64,000 nucleotides of DNA from Faecalibacterium sp. An122 (GCF_002160895.1 NZ_NFLL01000003.1:140928-204927), one strand, 5' to 3'; counted from the stretch's first letter, positions 16,142 through 26,886 are shown. The notes: a model not told the origin generated them from the sequence alone. Numbers and translations are program-made.

Positions 16142-17964
16142 TGCTGTGCGCCCCCTTCCGCCAGAAGCTGCATGAATTCTTCGCCGGTGATGGTCTCTTT
16201 TTCGTACAGGTGCCGGGCCAGACGGTCCAGGGCCTCCCGGTTGTCCGCCAGAATCTTGCGGGCTTTGGCGTGCTGCTGCTTGACCAGGGCCACCACCTTC
16301 TGGTCGATGGCCTGCTGGGTCTCGGCGGAACAGGCCAGAGAGGTGTCTCCGCCCAGATACTGGTTGTTCACCGTCTCAAAGGCCACCATATCGAATTCGT
16401 CGTTCATGCCGTAGCGGGTGATCATGGCCCGGGCCAGCTTGGTGGCCTGCTCGATGTCGTTGGAAGCGCCGGTGGTGATCTGGCCAAAGACCTCTTCCTC
16501 GGCGGCCCGGCCGCCGGTGAGGGTGGCGATCTTGTCCTCCAGCTCCTCCTTGGTCAGCAGGTTCTTGTCGTTCTGCTCCACCTGCATGGTGTAGCCCAGC
16601 GCACCCGAGGTGCGGGGGATGATGGTGATTTTCTGCACCGGCGCCGAGTGGGACTGTTTGGCCGCCACCAGGGCGTGGCCGATCTCATGGTAGGCCACCA
16701 CCTTTTTCTCCTGGTCCGAGAGGATGGCGTTTTTCTTCTGGTAGCCTGCGATGACCACCTCGATGCTCTCCTCCAGGTCGGCCTGGCATACGGTGGTCCG
16801 GCCGGCCCGCACCGCCCGCAGGGCGGCTTCGTTGATGATGTTGGCCAGCTCGGCGCCCGAGGTGCCGGCGGCCATCCGGGCGATGGTGTGGAAGTCCACA
16901 TCCGGCTCGGTCTTGATCTTGCGGGCGTGGACTTTCAGGATGGCTTCACGGCCGGCCAGGTCGGGCAGCTCCACCGGTACCCGGCGGTCAAACCGGCCGG
17001 GCCGGGTCAGGGCGGGGTCCAGGGATTCGGGCCGGTTGGTGGCCGCCAGAATGATGACGCCGTTGTTCCCCTCAAAGCCGTCCATCTCGGTCAACAGCTG
17101 GTTGAGGGTCTGCTCCCGCTCGTCGTTGGAGCTCAGCTGGCCGTCGCGCTTTTTGCCGATGGCGTCGATCTCATCAATGAACACAATGCAGGGGGCTTTT
17201 TCCTTGGCCTGCTTGAACAGGTCGCGCACCTTGGATGCGCCCATGCCCACAAACATCTCCACAAACTCCGAGCCGGAGATGGAGAAGAAGGGGACTCCGG
17301 CCTCGCCGGCAACGGCCTTGGCCAGCATGGTCTTGCCGGTGCCCGGAGGGCCCACCAGCAGGACGCCCTTGGGCATCGAAGCGCCCACGTCGGTGTATTT
17401 CTTGGGGTTGTGGAGATAGTCCACGATCTCGGCCAGGTTTTCCTTGGCCTCATCCTCGCCGGCCACATCCGCGAACCGGATGCCGTCCGAGGACTGGACA
17501 TAGACCCGGGCGTTGCTCTTGCCCATGCCGAAGGACATGGCGTTTTTGCCGCCCATCTGCTCCATCATCTTTTTGCTCATGTACTGCCCCAGGCCGATGA
17601 AAATCACCAGCGGCAGCACAAAGGAGAGCAGGAAGCTCAGGATGGGGGAACCCTCGTCCCCCACATCGCTGGCAAAGGTTGCGCCGGACTCGTGAAGCCG
17701 TTCGGTGAGGCCCGGGTCGTACATGACGCCGGTCTGATAGATCTTGGAGTCGTCTTTGTTGGTAAAGGTGATCTCGTTGTCGGTGATCTCTACCCGGCCA
17801 ATGTCCTGCTCCTCGATCATGTCCATGAAGGTGCCGTAATCGACGGTCTCGATCTGCGGCGCCATCAGGAAGGTCGGCACAATCATATTGAACAGAAACA
17901 GGATGGCAAGCACCAGCACATAGTAGTAGATCAGAGGCTTTTTGGGACTTTTGACTTCTTTCAT
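16138..17964 (-). CDS. ftsH: ATP-dependent zinc metalloprotease FtsH
   Basis: 608 residues. Transmembrane helices at about 10-34 and 108-128 flank a short extracytoplasmic domain. The AAA+ module has Walker A GPPGTGKT (205-212), Walker [10 protein letters not shown] and the second region of homology [19 protein letters not shown]. The protease zinc site is HEIGH, with the downstream acidic ligand expected in [11 protein letters not shown]. Degrades misfolded membrane and regulatory proteins. Good RBS AGGAGGAG. Followed by the coupled DUF308 gene. Confidence 0.97.
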   Translation of the reverse strand: MKEVKSPKKPLIYYYVLVLAILFLFNMIVPTFLMAPQIETVDYGTFMDMIEEQDIGRVEITDNEITFTNKDDSKIYQTGVMYDPGLTERLHESGATFASDVGDEGSPILSFLLSFVLPLVIFIGLGQYMSKKMMEQMGGKNAMSFGMGKSNARVYVQSSDGIRFADVAGEDEAKENLAEIVDYLHNPKKYTDVGASMPKGVLLVGPPGTGKTMLAKAVAGEAGVPFFSISGSEFVEMFVGMGASKVRDLFKQAKEKAPCIVFIDEIDAIGKKRDGQLSSNDEREQTLNQLLTEMDGFEGNNGVIILAATNRPESLDPALTRPGRFDRRVPVELPDLAGREAILKVHARKIKTEPDVDFHTIARMAAGTSGAELANIINEAALRAVRAGRTTVCQADLEESIEVVIAGYQKKNAILSDQEKKVVAYHEIGHALVAAKQSHSAPVQKITIIPRTSGALGYTMQVEQNDKNLLTKEELEDKIATLTGGRAAEEEVFGQITTGASNDIEQATKLARAMITRYGMNDEFDMVAFETVNNQYLGGDTSLACSAETQQAIDQKVVALVKQQHAKARKILADNREALDRLARHLYEKETITGEEFMQLLAEGGAQQ

Positions 17965-17989
17965 ACTGCAGTCTCCTCCTCTGGGTGGA

Positions 17990-18007
17990 TTGTACGTTAC
18001 CGTACAA
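17990..18007. promoter_or_regulatory. Palindrome upstream of ftsH
   Basis: Seven-base arms TTGTACG and CGTACAA separated by TTAC, 26 nt before the ftsH start. It could be a repressor operator or an mRNA leader hairpin. No CtsR or CIRCE motif is recognisable. Confidence 0.4.
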
Positions 18008-18082
18008 TTTTCTTGACATGCTAAGTGTAGCCCTGTTATGCGGCACAGGCATGGATAAAGTGTTAAAAAAGTGAAAACAAAA

Positions 18083-18113
18083 GCGCCCCCGCGCCCGGAG
18101 GGCGCAGGAGCGC
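18083..18113 (-). terminator. Terminator of the ABC exporter operon
   Basis: Fourteen-position GC-rich stem with two mismatches and a 3-nt loop. On the minus strand it is followed by TTTTGTTTT. It begins 14 nt after the exporter stop codon. Confidence 0.85.
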
Positions 18114-18126
18114 GAAAAAACAGGGA

Positions 18127-19920
18127 TCAGGAGGCGCTGTCGGCCTGGTCCACCCCTTCAAACTGGCTGTTGTACAACTTGGCATAAAAGCCGTCCTGAG
18201 CCAGCAGGGTGTCGTGGGTGCCCTGCTCGATGATCTTGCCGTCCCGCATCACCAGGATGACGTCGGCCTCCCGGATGGTGGACAGCCGGTGAGCCACAAT
18301 AAAGCTGGTGCGGCCCTGCATCATTTTGGCGAAGGCCTTCTGGATGCGGACCTCGGTGCGGGTGTCGATGGAGCTGGTGGCCTCGTCCAGAATCAGCATG
18401 GGGGGCAGGCAGAGCATGACGCGGGCAATGCACAGCAGCTGTTTCTGGCCCTGGCTGATGTTGCCGCCGTTCTCGGCCAGAACGGTGTCGTAGCCCTCAG
18501 GCAGACGGCAGATGAAGCTGTGGGCGTGGGCGGCCTTGGCGGCGGCGATGATTTCCTCGTCGGTGGCGTCGGGCTTGCCGTAGGCGATGTTCTCCCGGAC
18601 GGTGCCGGCCCGCAGCCAGGTGTCCTGCAGGACCATGCCGTAGCTGCCCCGCAGAGAGGCCCGGGTGGCCTGGCGGATGTCGGTGCCGGCCACCGAGATG
18701 CTGCCGCCGTCCACGTCATAGAACCGCATCAGCAGGTTGATGAGGGTGGTTTTGCCGCAGCCGGTGGGGCCCACAATGGCGATCCGCTGGCCGGGCTGGA
18801 CGTCCAGGGTGAAATGCTCGATCAGGGGCCGGTCGGGCAGATAGCGGAAGGAGACGTCCTGCAGCTGGACGTGGCCGTCGGGGGTCAGAGTGACGGCGTC
18901 TGCCGCCTCGGGGATCTGGTCCTGGGCGTCCAGCAGGGCAAACACCCGGGCCGCACAAGCCAGGGCGTTCTGCAGCTCGGTGACCACGCCCGAAATCTCG
19001 TTGAAGGGCTTGGCGTACTGGTTGGCGTAGCTGAGGAAGACGCTCAGCTGGCCGATGGTGATGCCTCCCGCCACGGCGTAGAAGGCGCCCACCAGACCTA
19101 CGCCGGCATAGACGATGTTGTTGACAAAGCGGGTGGCGGGGTTGGTCAGGCTGGAGAAGAAGGTGGCTTTCAGGCTGACATCCTGCAGCCGCTGGTTTAC
19201 CTCGTCAAAGGCGGCCATGCTCTCGGCCTCGTGGCCAAAGGCCTGGACCACCTTCTGGCCCTCGATCATCTCGTTGACCAGGGCGGTCTGCTCGCCCCGG
19301 ACGGCGCTCTGCTGGTGGAAATAGCCGTAAGAGTGCCGGGCGATGAAGCCCGCCACCACCAGACTCAGGGGGGTAATCAGCACCACCACCAGGGAAATCA
19401 GCACATTCTCCCGGAACATGAACAGCAGGGTGCCCAGAATGGTCAGCACGCCGGTGAACAGCTGGGTGAAGCCCATCAGCAGGCCGTCGGCAAAGGTGTC
19501 CACGTCGGCCACCATCCGGCTGACGATGTCGCCGGAGAGGTGGCTGTCCAGATAGGACAGGGGCAGGGACTGGATTTTGTGAATGGCGTCGTTGCGCAGG
19601 TCCCGGGTCACCGAGAAGGTGATCTTGTTGTTGCAGACGCTCAGCAGCCACTGGGCCAGGGCGGCCAGCACCATCACCACCAGAATTTGCAGGATGATGC
19701 CCCACACCCCCGAGCGGTCCACCTGGCCGGGACCAATCATCAGGTCGATGGCGTCGCCGCACAGCAGAGGAATATACAGCTGGGCCGCCACGCTGACGGC
19801 GGCCACCAGCAGGCTGCCCGCCACAAAGATGCGGTAGGGGCGGATATAGGCCAGCACCCGGCGCATGGCCTCCTGGCTCTCGGCCGAGGACAGAGGACTC
19901 TTTTTCTTGGGATTACTCAT
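18127..19920 (-). CDS. Heterodimeric ABC exporter subunit, catalytic-glutamate half
   Basis: 597 residues: an N-terminal six-helix transmembrane domain (about 25-330) and a C-terminal ATPase. Walker A is GPTGCGKTT and Walker B LILDEATSSID, with the catalytic Glu present. The signature is ISQGQKQLL, a non-canonical LSGGQ. This pairing mirrors one subunit of exporters such as TM287/288, LmrCD and BmrCD. The start overlaps the partner gene (ATGA). Substrate (drug, lipid or peptide) cannot be deduced. Confidence 0.92.
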   Translation of the reverse strand: MSNPKKKSPLSSAESQEAMRRVLAYIRPYRIFVAGSLLVAAVSVAAQLYIPLLCGDAIDLMIGPGQVDRSGVWGIILQILVVMVLAALAQWLLSVCNNKITFSVTRDLRNDAIHKIQSLPLSYLDSHLSGDIVSRMVADVDTFADGLLMGFTQLFTGVLTILGTLLFMFRENVLISLVVVLITPLSLVVAGFIARHSYGYFHQQSAVRGEQTALVNEMIEGQKVVQAFGHEAESMAAFDEVNQRLQDVSLKATFFSSLTNPATRFVNNIVYAGVGLVGAFYAVAGGITIGQLSVFLSYANQYAKPFNEISGVVTELQNALACAARVFALLDAQDQIPEAADAVTLTPDGHVQLQDVSFRYLPDRPLIEHFTLDVQPGQRIAIVGPTGCGKTTLINLLMRFYDVDGGSISVAGTDIRQATRASLRGSYGMVLQDTWLRAGTVRENIAYGKPDATDEEIIAAAKAAHAHSFICRLPEGYDTVLAENGGNISQGQKQLLCIARVMLCLPPMLILDEATSSIDTRTEVRIQKAFAKMMQGRTSFIVAHRLSTIREADVILVMRDGKIIEQGTHDTLLAQDGFYAKLYNSQFEGVDQADSAS

Positions 19921-21671
19921 GCCGGGGCACCCCCTTTCAGCAGTTCGGACGGCTTCTTGAACTGGCTCTCATAGATTTCCTGATAGACGGGGCAGCGCTC
20001 CAGCAGTTCGCTGTGGGTGCCGCAGCCCACCATGTGGCCGTCGTCCAGCACCAGAATCCGGTCGGCGTGCTGGAGGCTGGCGGCCCGCTGGCTGACGATA
20101 AAGACGGTCATGCTGCCGGGCAGGGCGGCGATGGCCTTCCGGAGGGCGGCGTCGGTGGCAAAGTCCAGAGCGCTGGCGCTGTCGTCCAGAATCAGGATGT
20201 CGGGTTTGGACACCAGAGCCCGGGCGATGGTCAGGCGCTGGCGCTGGCCGCCCGAGAAGTTCCGGCCGCCCTGTTCCACCGGCTCGTCCAGACCCAGAGG
20301 CTTGGACCGGACGAATTCAGCGGCCTGGGCGGTTTCCAGAGCCGCCCACAGGTCGGCGTCGGTGGCGCTGCGGTTGCCCCAAAGCAGGTTGGAACGGATG
20401 GTGCCGGTGAACAGCTGGGCTTTCTGCATGACGACGCCCACCCGGCTGCGGAGCATCTCCCGGGGCCAGGCCGAGGCCGGCCGGCCGAACAGTTCCACTG
20501 CGCCGTCGGTGGCGTCGTAAAAGCGGGGAATCAGGTTCACCAGACTGGACTTGCCGGCGCCGGTGCCGCCGATGACGCCGATGGTTTCCCCCCGGCGGGC
20601 GGTAAAGGTGATGCCGGTGAGGCTGGGTGCGCCGGCTCCGGCGTAGGTCAGGCCCACATGGTCAAAGCGGACGGCGTCCCCGTCGCGGGCGGGAGCCTTG
20701 CCGGTGATGACCTGGGGGAAGGCCATGCCGGGCTTGGTGTTCAGGATGGCCTGGACACGGCCCGCGCTGGCCACCGCCTTGCTGATCTGAACAATCAGGT
20801 TGGCCAGCTTGACCAGCTCCACCAGGATCTGGTTCATATAGTTCACCAGGGCGATCAGGTCGCCCGAGGCCATCCGGCCCACGTTGATCTCGATGGCGCC
20901 GGTGTAGAGCAGGGCCACAATGGCCAGGTTGATGAGCACATAGGTCAGGGGATTGGTCAGGGCGGACAGATGGCCCACCTTGAGCTGGAGAGTGGTCAGG
21001 CCGCCGTTGGTCTCCTCAAAGCGCTGGGTCTCGCTGGCCTCCTTGCCAAAGGCGCGGATCACCCGGACGCCGGTGAGGTTTTCCCGGGTGAGGCCCAAGA
21101 CCTTGTCCAGCTTGCCCTGTACCTTTTTGTACAGGGGATGGGTGACGGCCATGATGCTGAACACCACCACCGACAGCGCCGGAATGGTCACCACAAAGAT
21201 CAAGGCCGCCTGGATGTTGACGGTGAAGGCGCAGACCATGGCGCCGATCACCACGAAGGGACTGCGCAAAAACAGGCGCAGGAACATATTCAGGCCGCTC
21301 TGCACCAGGTTGATGTCGCTGGTCATCCGGGTGATGAGGGTGCTGGTGCCGATGGTGTCCATCTCGGAGAAGCCCAGAGACTGGATGTGGGCAAACAGGG
21401 CGTGCCGCAGGGCGGTGGCATAGCCCACCGCCGCCTTGGCGGAGAAATACTGGGCGGTGACGCTGCAGGCCAGGCCCACCAGAGCCAGCAACAGCAGCAG
21501 CCCGCACCGTGTCAGAATGTAGCGGGAATCGCCTGCGGCGATGCCCACGTTGACGATGTCGGCCATCACCAGAGGAACCAGCAGGTCAAAGCAGGCCTCC
21601 AGCATCTTGAACAGGGGGGCGATGAAGCTCTCCTTTTTGTAGCCGTTCAGATAGACAAGCATCTGTTTCAA
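19917..21671 (-). CDS. Heterodimeric ABC exporter subunit, degenerate-site half
   Basis: 584 residues: six-helix transmembrane domain plus ATPase. Walker A is GGTGAGKSS and the signature FSGGQRQRL. Walker B is ILILDDSASALD, with Asp in place of the catalytic Glu. Together with its partner's altered signature this gives one degenerate and one active ATP site, as in known heterodimeric exporters. I favour TTG at 21671, with AGGAG 9 nt upstream. A GTG at 21704 would add 11 residues but has no RBS. Confidence 0.9.
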   Translation of the reverse strand: MKQMLVYLNGYKKESFIAPLFKMLEACFDLLVPLVMADIVNVGIAAGDSRYILTRCGLLLLLALVGLACSVTAQYFSAKAAVGYATALRHALFAHIQSLGFSEMDTIGTSTLITRMTSDINLVQSGLNMFLRLFLRSPFVVIGAMVCAFTVNIQAALIFVVTIPALSVVVFSIMAVTHPLYKKVQGKLDKVLGLTRENLTGVRVIRAFGKEASETQRFEETNGGLTTLQLKVGHLSALTNPLTYVLINLAIVALLYTGAIEINVGRMASGDLIALVNYMNQILVELVKLANLIVQISKAVASAGRVQAILNTKPGMAFPQVITGKAPARDGDAVRFDHVGLTYAGAGAPSLTGITFTARRGETIGVIGGTGAGKSSLVNLIPRFYDATDGAVELFGRPASAWPREMLRSRVGVVMQKAQLFTGTIRSNLLWGNRSATDADLWAALETAQAAEFVRSKPLGLDEPVEQGGRNFSGGQRQRLTIARALVSKPDILILDDSASALDFATDAALRKAIAALPGSMTVFIVSQRAASLQHADRILVLDDGHMVGCGTHSELLERCPVYQEIYESQFKKPSELLKGGAPA

Positions 21672-21818
21672 ATGAATAACGCTCCTTTCCCGGCGCTTTG
21701 TCACTGTAATGTGATTGGTTTTGATTTCATTATACCGCTCGGCGGGCGAAATTACCAGATATAAGTCCTGATTTTCGGCAAAAGAGCCAAGACCGCGTTT
21801 CAGCTCCCCGGGAACTGG

Positions 21819-21847
21819 TTGTCGAAAGGGAAAAATCCTGCTATACT
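21819..21847 (+). promoter_or_regulatory. Promoter of the SseB/Sel1 gene
   Basis: TTGTCG (21819-21824), 17-nt spacer, TATACT (21842-21847), giving a leader of about 150 nt before the start at 22007. The rest of the 21672-22006 gap shows no gene. Confidence 0.7.
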
Positions 21848-22006
21848 AAAGCAAATACAGAAAAAAAGCCTTAAACGCCGTCCTTCAGGGGCAGAAAAAC
21901 TGCTCGGGACGGCCCCGGGAAACGCCGGAAGGACGCGGCTCCGCCGCGGGCGTTCCCGGAGGGCGTGCCGTCTGCGGCGCGCCGATGGAGAGGCAGGAGG
22001 TCACCC

Positions 22007-23164
22007 ATGGCAAGCGGGAAGAAACAGATCCGGTACCGGCCGGTCAAAAACCGGAGAAAAGAGCCTGCGCCGCTGCGGTACAGCCCGGTGTTTACCGGGT
22101 GCCCGGCGGTGGAACTGGCCATCCAGCGGCTGTATCAGGCGGGGGACGCCGAGCGGGAAAACCGCTTCTGGGCCCTCATCAAGGGGCTGAACTATGCCCT
22201 GCAGATGCAGACCCAGGTGCTGGTGCCGGTTCAGCTGTCCCCCGGCGGGCAGCGGAGCCAGTTCAGCTGGGCGGGCAGTCCCATCCCGGCCCAGCGGGCG
22301 GAAGGACTGCCCTTCTGGGTGCTCACCACCCCCAAGGGTCAGAAGATGCTGCCGGTGTTCACCAAGCCGGAGGAGGCGGACGGCAACCCCGCCACGTTGG
22401 GCCTGCCGGTGGTGCAGCTGCCCTTCCAGCAGGTGCTGGAGGACGCTCTGGGCCGGGAGGACTGGACCGGCCTGGTGGTGAATCCCTGGGGCAGGTCGGC
22501 CGCGCTGGACAAGAGCATCATGCGGGGCCTGGTGTATGCCCGGGGCGGTGAGGATACCCCCGGCGAGGCCGAAACCCGCCGCGGGCAGGAACTGGCCGGC
22601 CAGGGCAAATGGGAGGAGGCGGAGCCCCTCTTCGCCACGGCGGCGGCCCTGGATTATCCCGAGGGCATCCGGCGTCTGGCCGAATGCTATGACCGGGGCC
22701 TGGGCATCGCCAAAGACCGCCGCAAGGCCCTGAGCCTGTGGAAAAAGGCCGCCGCCCGGGGGGATGTGCTGGCCCAGGTGGCTCTGGGGGACCGGTACGG
22801 CGCAGGCACCGCCCGGACCCCGGGGGACCCTGGCAAGGCCCTGATGGCCTACCGCAAGGCCCGGTCCATGGCCGAGATGGATATGGATATCACCAGCTGG
22901 CCGGTGGTGTGCCTGCGGCTGGCCCAGACCGAGGCCAGCAGCACCGACACCGACCGGATGGTCCGGCTTCTGGCCGAGGCCATCCACGGACTGAATCTGC
23001 TGTCCCGGGAGGAGAAGGACGAGGCGGTGGAGCGGGAACTGCGCACCGCCGTCCGGGAGATGCAGGCCTATATCCGCAAGACCTACGCCGGCACCGCGGG
23101 GCTTCCCGAGCGGATGAAGGAGCTGGAAGCCCAGGTGAACATAGAATCTTTACATTTAAGCTGA
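22007..23164 (+). CDS. SseB-like domain protein with Sel1-type repeats
   Basis: 385 residues, cytoplasmic. Residues 25-180 resemble the SseB N-terminal domain (VELAIQRLYQAGDAERENRFW, LPFWVLTTPKGQKMLPVFTK, GLVVNPWG). From about 195 on there are Sel1-type helical repeats (AEPLFATAAALDYPEGIRRL, AECYDRGLGIAKDRRKALSL, then LAQVALGDRYGAGTARTPGD). Such repeats mediate protein contacts. ATG at 22007 has AGGAGG 6 nt upstream; the upstream ATG has no RBS. It sits 104 nt before dnaK in the same direction, so a link to protein quality control is possible. Confidence 0.8.
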   Translation: MASGKKQIRYRPVKNRRKEPAPLRYSPVFTGCPAVELAIQRLYQAGDAERENRFWALIKGLNYALQMQTQVLVPVQLSPGGQRSQFSWAGSPIPAQRAEGLPFWVLTTPKGQKMLPVFTKPEEADGNPATLGLPVVQLPFQQVLEDALGREDWTGLVVNPWGRSAALDKSIMRGLVYARGGEDTPGEAETRRGQELAGQGKWEEAEPLFATAAALDYPEGIRRLAECYDRGLGIAKDRRKALSLWKKAAARGDVLAQVALGDRYGAGTARTPGDPGKALMAYRKARSMAEMDMDITSWPVVCLRLAQTEASSTDTDRMVRLLAEAIHGLNLLSREEKDEAVERELRTAVREMQAYIRKTYAGTAGLPERMKELEAQVNIESLHLS

Positions 23165-23268
23165 AAAACAGCCATATTCACACGCTACAATAAAGGGGAA
23201 ACAAAGACTGAAATCGGGACGCGCGTTTTGTCCCGGCATAGGCATAGAAGGAAAAGAGGGTTTCACAT

Positions 23269-25089
23269 ATGGGCAAAGTGATCGGGATCGACCTGGGCAC
23301 CACCAATTCCTGTGTGGCGGTGGTAGAGGGCGGCAAGCCGGTGGTCATCACCAACGCCGAGGGCGAGCGCACCACCCCGTCGGTGGTGGCATTTACCAAG
23401 GACGGAGAGCGTCTGGTGGGCGGCGCGGCCAAGCGCCAGCTGGCCACCAACGCAGGCCGGACGGTGTCCAGCATCAAGCGCCGGATGGGCAGCGACTACC
23501 GGGTGCATATCGACGGCAAGGATCTGACTCCCCAGGAGATCAGCGCCATGATTCTGTCCAAGCTGCGCCGGGACGCCGAGAGCTATCTGGGCGAGAAGGT
23601 CACCGAGGCGGTCATCACGGTGCCGGCCTACTTTGACGACAGCCAGCGCAAGGCCACCCAGGATGCCGGCCGCATTGCGGGCCTCAACGTCCTGCGGATC
23701 ATCAACGAGCCCACCGCTGCCGCAGTGGCCTATGGTCTGGACAACGAGGCCCCTCAGAAGATTCTGGTCTATGACCTGGGTGGCGGCACCTTCGACGTGT
23801 CCATCATTGAGATCGAGGACGGCACCTTTACGGTGCTGGCCACCGGCGGCGATACCCGGCTGGGCGGCGACGACTTTGACGCCCGGATCGTGGACTGGCT
23901 GGTGCAGGAGTTCAAAAAGACCGACCGCATCGACCTGACCCGGGACCCCGCCGCCATGGGCCGTCTGAAAGAGGAGGCCGAAAAGGCCAAGAAGGAGCTG
24001 TCCAGCGCCCCCTCGGCCCAGATCAATCTGCCCTTTATCGCGGTGGGCAAGGATGGCCCCCATCACATCGACGCCACCCTGACCCGTCCGCAGTTTGAGA
24101 TGATGACCAGCGACCTGCTGGCCCGCACCATCGAGCCGGTGAACAACGCCCTGCGGGATGCAGGACTGTCGGCCTCCGATCTGGGCCGGGTCCTGCTGGT
24201 GGGCGGCAGCACCCGGATGCCGGCGGTGACCCGCCAGGTGAAGGAGCTGCTGGGGATGGAGCCCAGCCACACCCTCAACCCCGACGAGTGCGTGGCCATG
24301 GGCGCCGCCATCCAGGGCGGCCTGCTGCAGGGCGGCGGCAAGCTGGCCGGCGCCACCGGCGCGGCAGCGCAGGGCCTGGTCCTGATGGACGTCACCCCCC
24401 TGACCCTGTCCATTGAGACCCTGGGCGGCATCGCCACCCCCCTCATCACCCGCAACAGCATGATCCCCACCCGCAAGAGCCAGATTTTCACCACCGCCCG
24501 TCCCATGCAGACCTCGGTGGAAATCAACGTCCTGCAGGGAGAGCGCCGCTTTGCCAAAGACAACAAGTCTCTGGGCAAGTTCAAGCTGGGCGGCATTCGG
24601 GCCGGGTTCTCCTCCAAGCCCCAGATCGAGGTGACCTTTGACATCGACGTCAACGGCGTGGTGAAGGTCTCGGCCAAGGATCTGGGCACCGGCCGGGAAC
24701 AGAACATCACCATCACCGGTTCCACCAACCTGTCCGAGAGCGAAATCCAGCGGGCCATGGCGGACGCCGCCGCCTATGAGGCGGAGGACAGCCGCCGGAA
24801 GGGCCGTCTGGAGCTCCACAACCAGGCCGAGATTCTGGCCTATAAGGTGGACGAGGCCCTCTCCAAGTGCAAAAAGGAGATCGACAAAGAGGAAAAGAAC
24901 CGGATCAAGGCGGATCTGGCCGCCCTGCGCAAGAGCATCCGCAAGGACCACCCTGAGAAGATGAACGACGCCGAGGAGGCCGCCCTCCGCCAGGCCAAGG
25001 AAACCCTGGAGGCCAGCGCCAGCCATCTGATGATCCTCTACACCCAGGAGACCGGCACCGACGCCGGCTCGGAAAACAGCAACCTGTAA
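23269..25089 (+). CDS. dnaK: Chaperone DnaK (Hsp70), stand-alone
   Basis: 606 residues. Nucleotide-binding domain: GIDLGTTNS (6-14), [31 protein letters not shown] and [12 protein letters not shown]. The substrate-binding domain starts near [14 protein letters not shown], followed by a helical lid. A Gly/Ala-rich extension ([15 protein letters not shown]) precedes the interdomain linker, and the usual acidic C-terminal tail is short. It is not beside hrcA, grpE or dnaJ, and no CIRCE operator is visible upstream, so this may be a second Hsp70 or a relocated main copy. Confidence 0.95.
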   Translation: MGKVIGIDLGTTNSCVAVVEGGKPVVITNAEGERTTPSVVAFTKDGERLVGGAAKRQLATNAGRTVSSIKRRMGSDYRVHIDGKDLTPQEISAMILSKLRRDAESYLGEKVTEAVITVPAYFDDSQRKATQDAGRIAGLNVLRIINEPTAAAVAYGLDNEAPQKILVYDLGGGTFDVSIIEIEDGTFTVLATGGDTRLGGDDFDARIVDWLVQEFKKTDRIDLTRDPAAMGRLKEEAEKAKKELSSAPSAQINLPFIAVGKDGPHHIDATLTRPQFEMMTSDLLARTIEPVNNALRDAGLSASDLGRVLLVGGSTRMPAVTRQVKELLGMEPSHTLNPDECVAMGAAIQGGLLQGGGKLAGATGAAAQGLVLMDVTPLTLSIETLGGIATPLITRNSMIPTRKSQIFTTARPMQTSVEINVLQGERRFAKDNKSLGKFKLGGIRAGFSSKPQIEVTFDIDVNGVVKVSAKDLGTGREQNITITGSTNLSESEIQRAMADAAAYEAEDSRRKGRLELHNQAEILAYKVDEALSKCKKEIDKEEKNRIKADLAALRKSIRKDHPEKMNDAEEAALRQAKETLEASASHLMILYTQETGTDAGSENSNL

Positions 25090-25103
25090 TTTTTCACCCT
25101 TCC

Positions 25104-25140
25104 CCGGCAGCCTGTGGAAAACATGGGCTGCCGGTTTTTT
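25104..25140 (+). terminator. Terminator of dnaK
   Basis: Perfect nine-base stem CCGGCAGCC/GGCTGCCGG with a 13-nt loop followed by six T residues, 15 nt after the stop. Confidence 0.92.
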
Positions 25141-25180
25141 GCTGGATGGGTTCGAGTATCTTCGTCAGAAATAACCCAAC

Positions 25181-25226
25181 AAAAAAACCGGCAGGCAGTG
25201 CACGGGGCACCGTCTGCCGGGTTTTT
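25181..25226. terminator. Bidirectional terminator after the amino acid ABC operon
   Basis: CCGGCAG and CTGCCGG arms with an A-run on the left (25181-25187, T-run for the minus strand) and a T-run on the right. It ends the minus-strand importer genes and backs up the dnaK terminator. Confidence 0.88.
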
Positions 25227-25233
25227 GTTGCTA

Positions 25234-26004
25234 TCAGAGCATTTTGGACAGGAATGCTTTCAGCCGGGGGTTCTTGGGGTTGGAGAACAGCTCCTCAGGG
25301 GGCTCGTCCTCCTGGATGGTTCCCTCATCAATGAAGATCACCCGGTTGGACACCTCGCGGGCAAAGCCCATCTCGTGGGTGACCACCAGCATGGTGATGC
25401 CGGTGTGGGCCAGCTCCTTCATCAGGGCCAGAACCTCGCCCACCATCTCGGGGTCCAGGGCCGAGGTGGGCTCGTCGAACAGGATCACGTCGGGGTCCAT
25501 GGCCAGGGCCCGGGCGATGGCGATGCGCTGCTGCTGGCCGCCGGACAGGCTGGCGGGGTAGACGTCGGCTTTGTCCGACAGGCCTACGCGGGCCAGCAGT
25601 TCCTCCGCCTTCTGGGCGGCTTCCTCCTTGGACTTCAGCTTCAGGAGGGTGGGGGCCATGCAGAGGTTTTCCTTCACCGTCATGTGGGGGAACAGGTTGA
25701 AGTGCTGGAACACCATCCCCATCTTCTGGCGCAGCTTGTCGATGTGGTCCTCGTTGACCTCGATGCCCTCAAACTTGATGACGCCGCCGGTGGGCTTTTC
25801 CAGCCGGTTCAGGCACCGCAGAAAAGTGGATTTGCCGCAGCCCGAGGGGCCGATCAGGCAGACCACGTCGCCGCGGTAGATGTCAATGTCAATCCCTTTC
25901 AGGACGTCCAGGGTGGGGGTCAGGCCCTTGTAACCCCGCTTTTTCTCGCCGCCGTAGGTCTTTTTCAGCCCGCGGACTTCGATGATTTTTTCTTTAGCGG
26001 TCAC
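25234..26004 (-). CDS. Polar amino acid ABC transporter ATPase
   Basis: 256 residues, GlnQ/HisP class. Walker A is GPSGCGKST, the Q-loop [13 protein letters not shown], the signature LSGGQQQR and Walker [17 protein letters not shown]. An insert of about 13 residues ([13 protein letters not shown]) lies between the first beta strands. GTG start at 26004 overlaps the permease by 11 nt. Energises uptake by the permease and the permuted binding protein upstream. Confidence 0.94.
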   Translation of the reverse strand: MTAKEKIIEVRGLKKTYGGEKKRGYKGLTPTLDVLKGIDIDIYRGDVVCLIGPSGCGKSTFLRCLNRLEKPTGGVIKFEGIEVNEDHIDKLRQKMGMVFQHFNLFPHMTVKENLCMAPTLLKLKSKEEAAQKAEELLARVGLSDKADVYPASLSGGQQQRIAIARALAMDPDVILFDEPTSALDPEMVGEVLALMKELAHTGITMLVVTHEMGFAREVSNRVIFIDEGTIQEDEPPEELFSNPKNPRLKAFLSKML

Positions 26005-26704
26005 TGCGTGCCAGCCTCCCTTCCATATAATTCAGCAGTTTCTCCAGGCAGAGCACCAGCACCAGATAGATCACAGCCACCGAGATATAGGGGAAGAAGG
26101 CGCTGTAGGTGCGGCTGCGGACGATGTCGCCGGCCTTGGTCAGATCCTGCAGGGCGATGTAGCCGCTGATGGAGGTCTCCTTCAGCAGGACGATGACCTC
26201 GTTGCCCAGGGCGGGCAGCACGTTCTTGACCGCCTGGGGCAGGATGATTTTCCAGGTGGCCTGGGTGTAGTTCAGGCCCAGGCTGCGGGCGGCCTCCATC
26301 TGTCCCGGAGGGATGCTCATGATGCCGCTGCGGAAAATCTCGGCCACATAGGCGCCGCTGTTGATGCCGAAGGCCAGGATGGCCACCGGCATCTTGTCGA
26401 TCTTCACCGAGCCGAAGATGACAAAGTACATGATCAGCAGCTGGATCATGGTGGGGGTGCCGCGGATGACGGTCAGATAGACCTTGGCCAGGGCGTTCAG
26501 GATCCGCAGACGACCGGTCTGGTCATAGGTGGTGCGGATGTAGGCCAGAATGAAACCCAGCACAACGCCCAGAGCCGCCGCCGCAAAGGCGACAATCAGG
26601 GTGGTTTTCAAACCGTTCAGAAACAGCAGATAGCGCTGCTCTGTGATAAAGGTGGCGGTAAACTCGCTGACAAGCTCCGCCCACAGGTTTTGGAACATGG
26701 ACAT
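25994..26704 (-). CDS. Polar amino acid ABC transporter permease
   Basis: 236 residues, HisM/GlnP family with about five helices. The EAA loop is [20 protein letters not shown], and [16 protein letters not shown] is the usual N-terminal signature. I chose ATG at 26704 (GGAGG 5 nt upstream), with a second ATG at 26698 also possible. Longer readings run into the leader. Second gene of the binder-permease-ATPase operon. Confidence 0.93.
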   Translation of the reverse strand: MSMFQNLWAELVSEFTATFITEQRYLLFLNGLKTTLIVAFAAAALGVVLGFILAYIRTTYDQTGRLRILNALAKVYLTVIRGTPTMIQLLIMYFVIFGSVKIDKMPVAILAFGINSGAYVAEIFRSGIMSIPPGQMEAARSLGLNYTQATWKIILPQAVKNVLPALGNEVIVLLKETSISGYIALQDLTKAGDIVRSRTYSAFFPYISVAVIYLVLVLCLEKLLNYMEGRLARSDR

Positions 26705-26886
26705 GGAATCCTCCTTGCAGGGCAGACGGGGTGGAACAAATATGCACAGATTTTGAATTTTTATGCATATATACATAAAGAGAAGGGACAGATCCAGGAT
26801 TCGCACCCGGGCTCTGTCCTCCGCATCTCTTATAAAACCACAAAAATTGCAGTTTGTAAAGAGTTTTTCTCTTTTTTAGAGATCGC

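Noticed and set aside
23165..23268. CIRCE operator upstream of dnaK
   Set aside because: No TTAGCACTC/GAGTGCTAA-type repeat is present; only a short GGGAC/GTCCC pair is seen.
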